64,000 nt of DNA, taken from the NCBI GenBank assembly GCA_964496575.1, contig CAZCAC010000026.1:18748-82747 (forward strand), read 5' to 3'. The stretch is from CAZCAC01 sp964496575. GTDB lineage: Bacteria; Planctomycetota; UBA1135; GCA-002686595. Positions 18,058 to 27,161 of this stretch are shown one piece after another. The notes beneath the pieces were generated by a model, which saw only the letters and a program-made list of their open reading frames with translations, did not search any database and had not been told where the DNA came from. Both the position numbers and the translations under genes were made by a program. The stretch's first letter is position 1; each line of letters opens with the position of its first letter.

Positions 18058-18727
18058 CTTCGAGCTCCTCGCGTCGGAGCGGCCGCTGCCGACGCGCTGG
18101 TGGGCCTTGAGTCGATCGAGCCGGGAGCGTCTCCCGGAGGGATCGACCTGGATCCTATCGTAGCCGCGACCCCGGTGGTGGTTACCCCGATCGCTCTACA
18201 CCGAGGCAGTCTTGGTCCAAGAGCGCGACCGAGCCCTTGGCTAGCGCGCTCGCGAGCAGTCGACTCAGGCCGAGAGCTCGAGGGTCTTGTGCTGGATCCG
18301 GAAGATGACGAACTCCTCCGGTGAGATGGAACAGCCGCCGCACGTTGATGCACCTCCAGCACGCGTTTGACTGCGGGGTGCGGACGCCGCTCGGAGCTCT
18401 CATCGATCTCGATCTCGATCTCGAACGGGATGCCGAGGACACCGACCCCGGACGATCTCTCCTTTCTGCGCACAGCAGAGACCACCGGAAGGCGAGCTCC
18501 GGACCGTGGATTGCGGAGATCTCCAGGACTCAGGATCGGGAGTCCTCATTCTGCACGCCCCCGATTCGCGGGTCGCGGTGTCGGGTGTCGTGCTCAACAC
18601 GCCGCGCGTCGTCCGCCGCTGGTGAGAGCTTGCCGGCCGTACCGAGCCCGATCCAGACTAGGGAGGGCGCCCGCGCTGCGCTCATGAGCGCAAGCGGGTT
18701 GTCTGGGGTCACGAATGCAAGCTCCGG
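18058..18727. other. 670-bp stretch with no intact gene
   Basis: No frame here reads like a complete protein. It contains a short GATCTC-type repeat (TCGATCTCGATCTCGATCTC at 18408-18427) and a possible degraded coding relic on the minus strand (18265-18490, listed separately). The upstream signals of the 18057 gene must also lie here, but I cannot pick a convincing promoter. Confidence 0.6.
18265..18490 (-). pseudogene. Possible coding relic with a frameshift
   Basis: Reading leftwards from about 18490, one minus-strand frame gives GVGVLGIPFEIEIEID, then RPHPAVKRVLEVHQRAAAV. The plausible continuation moves to another frame as SPEEFVIFRIQHKTLELSA with a TGA at 18265-18267. Neither half has a convincing start. 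It looks like the tail of a lost protein, but I recognise no family and the evidence is composition and flow only. Confidence 0.25.
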
Positions 18728-19263
18728 CTACTTCTCCCGAACGAGCTGGATCACGTACTCGGGAATCTCCCCGCGCCGCACCGTGATGATCTCATCGGGG
18801 ATGGGCTCGAAACCGGCGATGCCCGACAGCTCGAGGGAGTAGCGCCCCGGCTCACTGGCGGCTCCCTCCAGTGCGCAAGACCGTGAGAGGGCGGTTGCGA
18901 TCGTCCCGTCGCCGTCCAGGGGTTCGAATCCGGAGATCATGGGCCACCCGGGAACGGGAGTCTCCCCATCGACGAAGAGGAGCACGAAGCGGCAGGTCTG
19001 CCGCAGAGAGAAAGTGAGCTCGTTACGACCGGCGTGGATATGCACCTGCTCGTCGAGCGCCGCGTGATCCCCGGGGGCAGTGAAGTGACGATGAGTTTCA
19101 TACCGGGGCCATCCACATGGTCGTATCCGCCGGTTGCGGCGCGTAACGGATAAGCCCGGCCTTCCGCGCCGATCGGAAGAGCACCATACGATATGCTCCC
19201 GATCAGAGCAAAGGAGCCCAGCCGTACGGGGCTGCCGGCCGGCAGGACGAAGCCGATCGTCAC
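18728..19263 (-). pseudogene. Frameshifted gene for a carboxypeptidase-regulatory-like protein
   Basis: A GTG at 19263 overlaps the TGA of the upstream gene (GTGA). From it one frame reads MTIGFVLPAGSPVRLG, SISYGALPIGAEGRAYPLRA and MKLIVTSLPPG. Sense then stops, and the neighbouring frame continues as DHAALDEQVHIHAGRNELTF, FVLLFVDGETPVPGW and RGEIPEYVIQLVREK with its stop at 18728-18730. The joint product (LPPG-DHAALDEQ, then AGRNELTFSL) follows the strand order of carboxypeptidase-regulatory-like domains. The span is 536 bp, which is not a multiple of three. The break lies in a CCCCCGGGG run (about 19067-19075) and one extra G would restore the frame. It is either a real single-base deletion or a sequence error in a GC homopolymer. 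Confidence 0.6.
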
Positions 19264-19931
19264 CGCGACCTGGCAGCCGAGGCAAAGGCTGCCGCACCAG
19301 TTGCTCGCTGATCGGTTCCCCCGTAGCGGCTGCCCAGCTCTCGCTCCAGCTCCTGGTAGCGATCCATCACTTCCATGGAGAGATCGTCGACCTCTTCGCT
19401 GATGATCTGCTCCGGAACACCATTGCCCGTGTCCTCGTACTGGATCGCGTGCAACTCTCCGTTGCGTCGCGCGTGAAGCGCGGCGAGCTCGTCGTAGGCA
19501 CCGGCCATCGACTCGTCGCTGAGCGACTCCGGCTCGAGCCCGTTGCGCACGAGGAAGTGGACGAAGGCGATGTTCGCCCGACGCTCGGTACCGGCCATGG
19601 CGGCGAAGCGCCGGTCGATCTCTGGGCGCAGCCGCTCCCAGCAGGACCGGGGTGCGGAGCTCGATCGTACTCCGCTCGGCTGGGTCTCGGACGATACGGC
19701 AATCGCGCTGGCCAGCTGCTCGGCCTCGACTCGCGCTGGACCGGACGTCGATTGGCGTTCATCGAGAAGCTCCTGCAGTGCGATCGGCAATGACGCAGAG
19801 GAGGGAGCGACCTCCTCGGCCGGCATCAGGGCGGGGATCTCCGCGACCTGGGGAAGATCGGCGAGAAGCAGTCCGGAGAGAGCGCCGAGACCAGCGAGGA
19901 CAGCGATGGCGGTGCGGGTCTGGATCTTCAT
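19260..19931 (-). CDS. Exported protein of unknown function
   Basis: A 223-residue protein from the ATG at 19931 (MKIQTRTAIAVLAGLGALSG, a signal peptide); an in-frame ATG five codons upstream is a less likely start. The mature part is mostly helical and polar (LPIALQELLDERQ, ERLRPEIDRRFAAMAGTERR, IAFVHFLVRNGLEPESLSDE, MEVMDRYQELERELG). I recognise no family. It lies 64 bp downstream of the gene at 20535 and its stop overlaps the GTG start of the frameshifted gene, so the three probably form one transcript. Confidence 0.6.
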   Translation of the reverse strand: MKIQTRTAIAVLAGLGALSGLLLADLPQVAEIPALMPAEEVAPSSASLPIALQELLDERQSTSGPARVEAEQLASAIAVSSETQPSGVRSSSAPRSCWERLRPEIDRRFAAMAGTERRANIAFVHFLVRNGLEPESLSDESMAGAYDELAALHARRNGELHAIQYEDTGNGVPEQIISEEVDDLSMEVMDRYQELERELGSRYGGTDQRATGAAAFASAARSR

Positions 19932-19995
19932 CTTTCTGGTCTCCATGGAAGTGCAGCCGGCGACCCCCTCCGGTCGCCGGCTGCTCCGGTTCGAT

Positions 19996-20535
19996 TCAGC
20001 TGAAGTCTCCGGTCAAAGACAGGCCGTAGAGCCTCGGCGCACCGCCGCTGGAACTCTGGTTGTACATCCGCACGTCGAGGAAGAACACGGCGTCCGGATC
20101 TTCGAAACTCCAACCGGGCGCAAACTCGACATCACTGATGATCTGCTTGCTGGAGCTGGTGCCCTTGCCATAGCTGTTCATGCTCAGGCGTGTGTACACC
20201 AACCCGGTGTCCATCCGGTACTCCTTGAGGTACACAGTGACATTCTCATCGGACGCGGCCTTGATGATGCTCGCTCGCAGGCTGACGTAGTCCGGGCCAT
20301 ACGTCTGAGTATCCACGTTGACCGGGAAGTAGAAGTTGGTGAAGCCGCTCGAGGAGGGCATCGTCATGTACCTGGTGCCCCTCGTGATGTCATCCTCGTA
20401 GCCGGCGCGGGGAAAGCCGCAGTTGCCGAGCGAGGTCCACTTCACGCGCTGCGTGGAGGATCCGGCGATGGTGAGGCCGGTCAGGGTGAGGGCGGCGAGG
20501 CCGGCAAGGAGGCCGTGGTGCTTGTTGATCTTCAT
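19996..20535 (-). CDS. Small exported protein of unknown function
   Basis: A 179-residue protein starting MKINKHHGLLAGLAALTLTG, a signal peptide; AAAGGA lies nine bases upstream of the ATG at 20535. The mature part is beta-rich with many Ser, Tyr and Gly residues (PSSSGFTNFYFPVNV, VTVYLKEYRMDTGLVYTRLS, DAVFFLDVRMYNQSSSG, APRLYGLSLTGDFS). This suggests a small beta-sandwich exported protein; no family is recognised. First gene of a likely three-gene minus-strand transcript running to 18728. Confidence 0.65.
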   Translation of the reverse strand: MKINKHHGLLAGLAALTLTGLTIAGSSTQRVKWTSLGNCGFPRAGYEDDITRGTRYMTMPSSSGFTNFYFPVNVDTQTYGPDYVSLRASIIKAASDENVTVYLKEYRMDTGLVYTRLSMNSYGKGTSSSKQIISDVEFAPGWSFEDPDAVFFLDVRMYNQSSSGGAPRLYGLSLTGDFS

Positions 20536-20844
20536 CGTGCTGTCCTTTCGTGGTGGCTTGGTTCGGTGTGGTTTGGTGCGGCGTTCTTGCCGACACCGAG
20601 GTAGCGAGAGCACCAGGCCGGTTCTTTCGCCATTCCCGGAAAAAACCGGATCCCGGCTGGCCGTCACCCGGCGCGGGTTGGCGCCCGCAGACCTTCAGTC
20701 TCGGGGTCGTCGATGAGCGAGCGATGCGGAAGCGTCCGAGCGAGCTACATCAGGGGCGGATCGTGGTTGCGCGGGACAGGCAGACACATGAGGTAGAGTA
20801 GTCGGCAATCAGCCAGCGGTTCGGCATCGCGGTCGGAGAGCTCC
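20536..20844. other. 309-bp divergent intergenic region
   Basis: Spacer between the divergent genes at 20535 (minus) and 20845 (plus). It should hold both promoters. A G/T-rich stretch (20553-20580, with GGTTCGG and GGTTTGGTG) stands out in base composition. I see no clear gene, hairpin or consensus promoter. Confidence 0.5.
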
Positions 20845-23800
20845 ATGCGCCAGATCACCTTCATTCTCTTTTTCCTGTCGGTCCTCGCCCTTCGAGGTGC
20901 CGCCCAGGAACCCGGCAGTCCACTGCTCGAGTCCTTCGAGGCCTACCGGCAAGCGAAGGCGGAGTCGGAGTTCGGGCTCGAGTGGGTCTCGCTCGGCCCG
21001 GTCATGAACTCTGCCCGGGTGGAAGCGGTGCAGGCTGATCCCGACTCCCCGGAGACGATGTACGCGGCGTTCGGCTCGGGAAACCTGTGGAAGACGGGCG
21101 ACGGCGGCCTGACCTGGAAGGCGATCTTCGAGGAGCAGTCTGCGCTGGGCATCGGCGATATCGCCCTCGCGCCCTCCGACCCGCGGATCATCTGGCTCGG
21201 CTCCGGGGAGAGCCTGAAGAAGGCGCGAAACTTCACCATGCCCGGGACCGGGGTCTTCCGCTCCGAGGACGGCGGCGAGAGCTGGCGGAACGTGGGGCTG
21301 CACGACTCCTGGCACATCGGGGAGATCGCCGTTCACCCCGAAGATCCGGATACGGCCTTCGTCGCCGTGCTGGGCCACTTCTGGTCGACCAACCGCAACC
21401 GCGGACTCTACCGGACCCGCGACGGCGGCGAGTCGTGGGAGCACGTCCTTCACGTCGACGAGCGGACCGGGGCGAACGACGTGGTGATCTGCGCAGCGAA
21501 CCCGGACGTGGTCTACGCGTCGCTGTGGCACAACCACCCGGGGGTCAGCGGGCCCAACAGCGGCGTCTACCGGAGCTCCGACGGCGGCACGAACTGGACC
21601 CGTCTCGAGGGCGGGCTGCCCACGGGGGACGCGACCGGCCGGATCGGGCTGGCGGTCTCGTGGACGAACCCGAACAAGGTCTACGCGCTGATCGACAACC
21701 TGAACCGCAGAGAACACCCGACAGAGATCTACCGCTCCCTCGACGGCGGCGAGAGCTGGCGACGGACCCACGAGGAGGATCTTCAGTTCCTCGGACGCAT
21801 CGGCTGGTACTTCGCCGACTGCTGCGTGAATCCACAGGACGACGAGGAGATCTTCGGTCTCGGCGTCCGCCTCGCGCACAGCACGAATGGAGGCGAGACG
21901 TTCTCCCTGGTCGGTGGAAAGGTCTTTCACCTCTTCCCGAACCCGGCGCGCACCCTGCACCTCGACCACTGCGAGCTGTGGATCGATCCGGAACGTCCCG
22001 ACCGCCTGATCCTGGGCAACGACGGCGGACTCTTCGTCAGTCAGGATCGCGGCCACACCTGGCTGCATCACAACAACATCCCGGCGGGCGAGTTCTACGA
22101 CATCGCGGTCGACAACCAGGAGCCCTACCTCGTCTATGGCGGAGTCCAGGACGACTCGTCGGTGTTCGGGCCGCCGGTCGAGTGGATCCCCGAGCTGCCG
22201 GATCGCTGGCGCTACGTCTGGCTCGATCCCTGGTCGGGAGGAGATGGCTGCTACACGGTCCCCGATCCGGAGGACCCGGACACCGTCTACTTCTCCAGCC
22301 AGCACAACGGAATCCGGCGCAAGAACGTGCGCACGAATCGCTCGGTCCCGATCCAGCCCCGGTTGCCCCGGGATTTCGAAGGTGAGCTGCGCCACAATTT
22401 CATCGCGCCCTACATCATCTCGCCGCACGACCACCGCACGCTCTATCACGGCGGCAACTACGTGATGGGGAGTGTCGATCGCGGCGACAGCTGGGAGGTG
22501 GTCAGTCCGGACATCACTCGCTCCGGATTCACGGAGCGAGAGTCGACCGCGGCGGGAGCGATCGCCGAATCGCCGCTGCAGCCGGGACGTCTGTACGCCG
22601 GGACGGATCGAGGCGCCTTCTGGGTCCGGTCGGGGATCGACGAGGAGTGGGTCGAACGCTCGGCGGGGTTGCCGCCTCGCTACATCCGCAGCATCTGCCC
22701 TTCCCGCTTCAGTCCGACGAGAGTCTACGTCGCGGCGACGGGGATCAACGACGACGACCTGCGCGGTCACCTCTACGCTTCGGAGGATGACGGAGAGAGC
22801 TGGCGGTCGATCCTCGGCAACCTCCCCGACGAGGTCGCCTACGCGATCCTCGAGGATCCGGTGCGCGAAGACATCCTCTACGCGGGGATGTACCGCGGAG
22901 TGTACGTCTCCACCGATCGGGGCCGGAGCTGGTCGCTCCTCGGTCGGGGCATGCCCGCGGCGGCGGTCTCCGATCTGGTGATACAGGAGCGAGAGATGGA
23001 CCTCCTGGCGAGCACTCACGGCCGGGGCATCTATCGGATGAACCTCCGTCCCCTCCAGGAAGCCTTCGAAGCCGACCCGCCCTCGGAGAACCGTCTTTTC
23101 GACATCCCACCGGCCCAGCTCCCCCCTCGAGACGACATCCATTCCATCCACCGAACCGGACTCGCGGAGAAGACTCCGATCACTTTCTTCCTGACGAGCG
23201 AGTCGGCGGTGACCCTGACCGTTCGCGATGACGAGGACGAGGTGATCTTCCGGCGGCACATCCAGGCCCGCCGCGGATTCAACCAGTTTCGCTGGGACCT
23301 GGTGCTCGAGCGCCGCGAGAGCCCGAAGCCCTACTTCCTCGGACAGCTCCGCTTCGTCGAGGAGGGAACCTACGAGGTGGTCGTGTCCGGTGGAGGTGTC
23401 GAGCTCCGAGGAGCCTGTGAGGTCAGCTCGCCCTGGAGGATGGCGCTCGGGCCGTCTACAGATCGAGGCAGCCGCTCACGGCAGCCAGTGGATCTCCAGC
23501 CCATTCGTCAGGTTGAAGTCGTACGTCCCCGGACCACAGTACTGTCCGCCAGAGGTGTCGCGGTACCAGCACTGGTAACGCTTCGTGTCACCCGCGGTTA
23601 CGGCACCCTTGGCCGCGATGCTGATGGTAGTCGCGGATATCCCGAGGCTGTTGGAGCTCTGGACCTCGAGACGGATGAGACCTCCACCCGCACATCGAAG
23701 TCCTTCGCCGAAGTAGGTCCCATCGCCGCCGTTCACACGGTTGTTCGCCTGGAAGTAGAGACTCGAGTTGTTCGGGTCCAGCGCCGTCGAGACCAGCATC

Positions 23801-24921
23801 AGGTCGTCCTGGCCCACGCTCGCGGTCCCCGTCTCGGTCAGCTGCGCACCTGCGGTACTGATGCCGTTGGCACAACCCGATCCCGGGACGGATCCATCGT
23901 TGTCGTTGGCGCAGGGACAAGGCCAGCCACTGCCCGGATCGCCGAAGCAGTAGGGCACCGCGGAGGGAACCGGGAGGAACACGTAGGCGGCGCCCCGGCC
24001 GTCGACGGCGGCGGGTGCCCCCAGAATGGCCCGGATCCGGCTGACTCCGACCGAGTTTCCGAACTGGTCGCCAGACGCGCCGTCCTCCGCGCACATGCGG
24101 GCGAACTTGACTCCCGAGCTCACGTCGAAGGAATAGGCACATCCGGTATCCGTCGATCCACACTTGCCGTTCGGTGCCCCGACCACGGCCAGACCATCTC
24201 GGATGTCCACGCTCTGCCCGAAGAACTGGTAGTAGATAGCGGCGGACGGGAGGAGCTTGAACAGCTGTTGCCCGTTCGACACATCGAAGATGTAGGCGGA
24301 GCCGGAGTTCGTATTGAAGTCGTCGTCCCGGGGGGCGCCGATCAAGGCCTTGCCGTCGTCCAGGGCCACGCTCCACCCGAAGTAGTCCTCCACGGATCCG
24401 TCCGCGGGGACGATCTTGTGGAGCTGACTCCCGTCGCTGACGCTGAACACGTACGCCGAACCGAAGGTCCAACCGTTCGGGTCGTCGTAGAGGGCGCCGA
24501 CGACCACATGATCCCCATCGACCGCCACGTCGCAGCCGAAGTTGTCACCCGCGTAGCCATCATCGGGTACCAGCTTGAAGAGCTCCTGGCCGGTCGAAGC
24601 GTCGAGGACGTAGGCCGAACCCGACCAGGTTCCGTTGACGGTATCGCCGGGCGCTCCGATGACGATGTGATCGGTACTGATCGACACGCTGGTTCCGAAC
24701 CAGTCACCGGCGAAATTGTCGGCCGGGATGATCAGGGTAATCTCCTGACCGGCCGGAACGTCGTAGAGGTAGGCCGCACCACCAAAGAACTCGTAACCCG
24801 AAAGATTGTAGGCGGGGGCTCCGACCACGGCTCGATCTCCTTCGATCGCGACGCTGAATCCGAACATCATCAGCGCGTGGCGGTTCGAGGCCGGGAGGTT
24901 GCGCAGCTTCTGGCCCGATGA
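20845..24921 (+). CDS. BNR/sortilin-like propeller protein; stop codon lost, frame runs antisense into the next gene
   Basis: GGAGAG precedes the ATG and the N-terminus is a signal peptide (ITFILFFLSVLALRGAAQE). Residues about 45-730 carry repeated Asp-box motifs (TGDGGLTWK, SEDGGESWR, TRDGGESWE, SSDGGTNWT, SQDRGHTWL, STDRGRSWS), which define the BNR/VPS10-like multi-bladed propeller. A beta-sandwich follows (ESAVTLTVRDDEDEVIFRR, GFNQFRWDLVLERRESPKPY, GTYEVVVSGGGVELRGACEV). Family-like sequence ends near 23440. The frame then has no stop until 24919-24921, and its last ~490 codons are simply antisense to the FG-GAP gene at 23476-25158. The true protein is probably ~865 residues with a lost or shifted stop. 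Related proteins include exo-acting glycosidases and surface binding proteins; the role is unknown. Confidence 0.7.
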   Translation: MRQITFILFFLSVLALRGAAQEPGSPLLESFEAYRQAKAESEFGLEWVSLGPVMNSARVEAVQADPDSPETMYAAFGSGNLWKTGDGGLTWKAIFEEQSALGIGDIALAPSDPRIIWLGSGESLKKARNFTMPGTGVFRSEDGGESWRNVGLHDSWHIGEIAVHPEDPDTAFVAVLGHFWSTNRNRGLYRTRDGGESWEHVLHVDERTGANDVVICAANPDVVYASLWHNHPGVSGPNSGVYRSSDGGTNWTRLEGGLPTGDATGRIGLAVSWTNPNKVYALIDNLNRREHPTEIYRSLDGGESWRRTHEEDLQFLGRIGWYFADCCVNPQDDEEIFGLGVRLAHSTNGGETFSLVGGKVFHLFPNPARTLHLDHCELWIDPERPDRLILGNDGGLFVSQDRGHTWLHHNNIPAGEFYDIAVDNQEPYLVYGGVQDDSSVFGPPVEWIPELPDRWRYVWLDPWSGGDGCYTVPDPEDPDTVYFSSQHNGIRRKNVRTNRSVPIQPRLPRDFEGELRHNFIAPYIISPHDHRTLYHGGNYVMGSVDRGDSWEVVSPDITRSGFTERESTAAGAIAESPLQPGRLYAGTDRGAFWVRSGIDEEWVERSAGLPPRYIRSICPSRFSPTRVYVAATGINDDDLRGHLYASEDDGESWRSILGNLPDEVAYAILEDPVREDILYAGMYRGVYVSTDRGRSWSLLGRGMPAAAVSDLVIQEREMDLLASTHGRGIYRMNLRPLQEAFEADPPSENRLFDIPPAQLPPRDDIHSIHRTGLAEKTPITFFLTSESAVTLTVRDDEDEVIFRRHIQARRGFNQFRWDLVLERRESPKPYFLGQLRFVEEGTYEVVVSGGGVELRGACEVSSPWRMALGPSTDRGSRSRQPVDLQPIRQVEVVRPRTTVLSARGVAVPALVTLRVTRGYGTLGRDADGSRGYPEAVGALDLETDETSTRTSKSFAEVGPIAAVHTVVRLEVETRVVRVQRRRDQHQVVLAHARGPRLGQLRTCGTDAVGTTRSRDGSIVVVGAGTRPATARIAEAVGHRGGNREEHVGGAPAVDGGGCPQNGPDPADSDRVSELVARRAVLRAHAGELDSRAHVEGIGTSGIRRSTLAVRCPDHGQTISDVHALPEELVVDSGGREELEQLLPVRHIEDVGGAGVRIEVVVPGGADQGLAVVQGHAPPEVVLHGSVRGDDLVELTPVADAEHVRRTEGPTVRVVVEGADDHMIPIDRHVAAEVVTRVAIIGYQLEELLAGRSVEDVGRTRPGSVDGIAGRSDDDVIGTDRHAGSEPVTGEIVGRDDQGNLLTGRNVVEVGRTTKELVTRKIVGGGSDHGSISFDRDAESEHHQRVAVRGREVAQLLAR

Positions 24922-25158
24922 GACCTCGTACAAGAATGCGGTTCCCGACGCCATCCCCACGTGAGAATCCTGGTGCGCGCCGACGATGGCTCGGTCACCG
25001 CTGATGTCGACACTGTACCCGAACAGCTCCTGAGGTTCGGCGTCGGCCTGCGACAACCTGCGGAGCTGACCCTGTGATTCGGCACGCGTCGGCAGCAGGA
25101 CGAGGCAGGCGAGCGCGGACAGCGTGGTGACCGAGGTTCTCATGACTCGATGGATCAT
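23476..25158 (-). CDS. FG-GAP beta-propeller protein with Cys-rich C-terminal domain
   Basis: A 560-residue protein. I chose ATG 25158 because GGAG lies eight bases upstream and the following MIHRVMRTSVTTLSALACLV is a signal peptide; the frame stays open further 5'. Residues about 35-400 are seven or more blades (QELFGYSVDISGDRAIVGAH, GTAFLYEVSSGQKLRNL, GDNFGCDVAVDGDHVVVGAL). The C-terminal domain begins YCFGDPGSGWPCPCANDNDG, continues GCANGISTAGAQLTETG and SLYFQANNRVNGGDGTYFGE, and ends FNLTNGLEIHWLP. It is convergent with, and fully covered at its 3' end by, the stop-less frame from 20845. Blade codon use and order match the 6964 protein, so I take this strand as the real coding one here. 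Confidence 0.88.
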   Translation of the reverse strand: MIHRVMRTSVTTLSALACLVLLPTRAESQGQLRRLSQADAEPQELFGYSVDISGDRAIVGAHQDSHVGMASGTAFLYEVSSGQKLRNLPASNRHALMMFGFSVAIEGDRAVVGAPAYNLSGYEFFGGAAYLYDVPAGQEITLIIPADNFAGDWFGTSVSISTDHIVIGAPGDTVNGTWSGSAYVLDASTGQELFKLVPDDGYAGDNFGCDVAVDGDHVVVGALYDDPNGWTFGSAYVFSVSDGSQLHKIVPADGSVEDYFGWSVALDDGKALIGAPRDDDFNTNSGSAYIFDVSNGQQLFKLLPSAAIYYQFFGQSVDIRDGLAVVGAPNGKCGSTDTGCAYSFDVSSGVKFARMCAEDGASGDQFGNSVGVSRIRAILGAPAAVDGRGAAYVFLPVPSAVPYCFGDPGSGWPCPCANDNDGSVPGSGCANGISTAGAQLTETGTASVGQDDLMLVSTALDPNNSSLYFQANNRVNGGDGTYFGEGLRCAGGGLIRLEVQSSNSLGISATTISIAAKGAVTAGDTKRYQCWYRDTSGGQYCGPGTYDFNLTNGLEIHWLP

Positions 25159-25358
25159 CGCGAGTTCTCCAGAGCGGGGGTGGAACGAGCTGTGGGGACC
25201 GGCAACTCCGGGAGAGCCCTTGCGACCGGCCCCCTGGCTCTCCCACCTCGCCTCCGGCTGGTCGCGCCGCCTCCGCTGCACCGATTCCCGTACACGATTC
25301 CCTAGAAGCCCCCCGTCGCGTTGTCACCGCGGGAATCGACGAAGTCTCCGTCACGCGT

Positions 25359-27152
25359 TCACGAGCCTGCTCGCTCCCGGGCCGTCGCCAGCAGCTCGAG
25401 CGCCTCGCCCCAGCCGGGGCGCAGCTCGAGCGCACCCTGGATCGACTCGACCGCTTCCGACCAGCGACCGGCAGCGCCCAGGAGTCGCCCTCGCTCGAGG
25501 CGGGCTCGGGGGGTCGGGTCGGGACCCTCGGCGAGAGGAGCCAGGACCGCCGCCCCTTCGGCGGGACGACCGTGGGCGCCGAGGAGAGAGGCGTACTTCA
25601 GCCGGAACCGGTTGGCCTCGGGCTGGAGCTTCAGGGCGTGCGCGAGGTGCGGAAGCGCGGCCTCCGGGTTGCCATGTTGCTCCAGGAGCGTCGCGAGGTT
25701 GACCCGCGCGGTGAAGTCGTCGGGGATGTGCTCGATGGACTCGAGCAGGAGGGTCATGGCGTCCCGCGAACGTCCGGTCTCCGAGTAGAGACCGACGAGG
25801 ATCCCCACGCATCGGGCGTTCCCCGGCTCGAAGCGAACCGCCTGCTCCAGGTGCTCGATCGCCTGGGCCGGGTCTCCGGCGAGTCGACGCTGGATGCCGA
25901 GGTTGTAACGCGTCATGACCGTGTCCGCGTGGTCCAGCGAGTTGCGCCAGAGGCTCTCGTCATCGCGCCAGACGTCGACCTGGATCCAGGTGCCCGCCGC
26001 CAGCACGAGCGATGCGGCGACGGCGAGGCCGGCGACGAGTCGGCGCGAGCCCAGCTGGACGAGCTGACTCACGCCGAACGCGAAGCCCGCGAACAGCCCC
26101 AGGTGGGCCAGGTAGGTGAAACGATCCGCGTGGGCCTGAACGAAGCCGAAGCGAACCAGGCCCAGCATCGGCACCAGCATGCCCAGAAACCACAACCAGC
26201 CGACGAGGAGGGCCGGGGCGCGTTTCCGGAGCTTGATCAGGACGGCCGAGACGATCACGAGCACCACCACCGGCAGGATCCAGGCGCGCGCCTCGGGCCG
26301 CGCGTAGCTGACGATGAGGTCGGTCGGCACCAGCGTCTGCCAGAGATAGGAACCGTAGGCGCTCAGGGCGATCGAGATCCTCTCGAGGAGGGGCACCGCC
26401 GGGCCGGCCGCGTCGAGGTTCCCCGACTGCGAGCGCTGCGCGATGATCGCCGCGACGACGACCAGCGCGAAGAGCGGCAGCTTCTCGATCACCAACCTCG
26501 ACCAGGGCCTGGTGCGGTACCGCGCCAGCGGCCAGAGGTCCAGCAGGAGCAGAACGCACGGGACGGTGATCAGGACCTGCTTGGCCATGAGGCCGAAGGC
26601 GAGGCACAGCGCGCAGAGAACGTAGCGCCCCACACCCGGCCGCTCCGTCCAGCGCTGCCACGTCCATAAGGTGAGCAGGAAGAACAGCCCCGAGACGAGG
26701 TCCTTGCGGCAGGCGACCCAGGCCACCGACTCGACCCGCAGGGGATGCAAGGCCCAGAGCGCGGCCGCGACGAGCGCGGGCCACGTTCGCCCGGTCAGGC
26801 TCCGCAGCACGAGGAAGGCCAGGGCGGCGTTGATCGCGTGCAGGGCCACGCTGGTGCCATGGTGTCCCGCGGGGCTCGTCCCGAACAGGCTGACGTCGAG
26901 CATGTGCGACAGCCAGGTGAGCGGCAGCCACGTCGAGCCATGAAAGGTCCCGAGCGACCACCACAGCCCCTCGGCGGTCACGCCGCGGAGGACCATCTCG
27001 TTCTGGGTGACGTAGGTGGGGTCGTCGTAGCCGATGAAGCCGTAGCCCACCGCTCGGACGAAGACCAGCGCGGCGACGGCAGCGAGGGCGAGGGCGAGCA
27101 GGAGAGTCCGGGATCGACCCTCCTCGGGGGCGACTGAAGGGGGAGATGTCAC
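25359..27152 (-). CDS. Polytopic membrane protein with C-terminal TPRs, TMTC/PMT-like
   Basis: About 597 residues from a GTG at 27152; no ATG lies between the preceding gene and the first helix. The N-terminal ~400 residues hold about ten membrane helices with features of GT-C glycosyltransferase-like TMTC proteins: GYGFIGYDDPTYVTQNEMVL (acidic pair in the first loop), STWLPLTWLSHMLDVSLFG, ALHPLRVESVAWVACRKDLV. The C-terminal ~180 residues are tetratricopeptide repeats (GDPAQAIEHLEQAVRFEPGN, GNPEAALPHLAHALKLQPEA, GRWSEAVESIQGALELRPGW). It probably acts in the cytoplasmic membrane, perhaps in protein or lipid glycosylation. It lies 131 bp downstream of the SDR gene, and an element related to the inverted repeat at 44041 lies just before its start. 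Confidence 0.85.
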   Translation of the reverse strand: MTSPPSVAPEEGRSRTLLLALALAAVAALVFVRAVGYGFIGYDDPTYVTQNEMVLRGVTAEGLWWSLGTFHGSTWLPLTWLSHMLDVSLFGTSPAGHHGTSVALHAINAALAFLVLRSLTGRTWPALVAAALWALHPLRVESVAWVACRKDLVSGLFFLLTLWTWQRWTERPGVGRYVLCALCLAFGLMAKQVLITVPCVLLLLDLWPLARYRTRPWSRLVIEKLPLFALVVVAAIIAQRSQSGNLDAAGPAVPLLERISIALSAYGSYLWQTLVPTDLIVSYARPEARAWILPVVVLVIVSAVLIKLRKRAPALLVGWLWFLGMLVPMLGLVRFGFVQAHADRFTYLAHLGLFAGFAFGVSQLVQLGSRRLVAGLAVAASLVLAAGTWIQVDVWRDDESLWRNSLDHADTVMTRYNLGIQRRLAGDPAQAIEHLEQAVRFEPGNARCVGILVGLYSETGRSRDAMTLLLESIEHIPDDFTARVNLATLLEQHGNPEAALPHLAHALKLQPEANRFRLKYASLLGAHGRPAEGAAVLAPLAEGPDPTPRARLERGRLLGAAGRWSEAVESIQGALELRPGWGEALELLATARERAGS

Positions 27153-27161
27153 CGCGAGATG

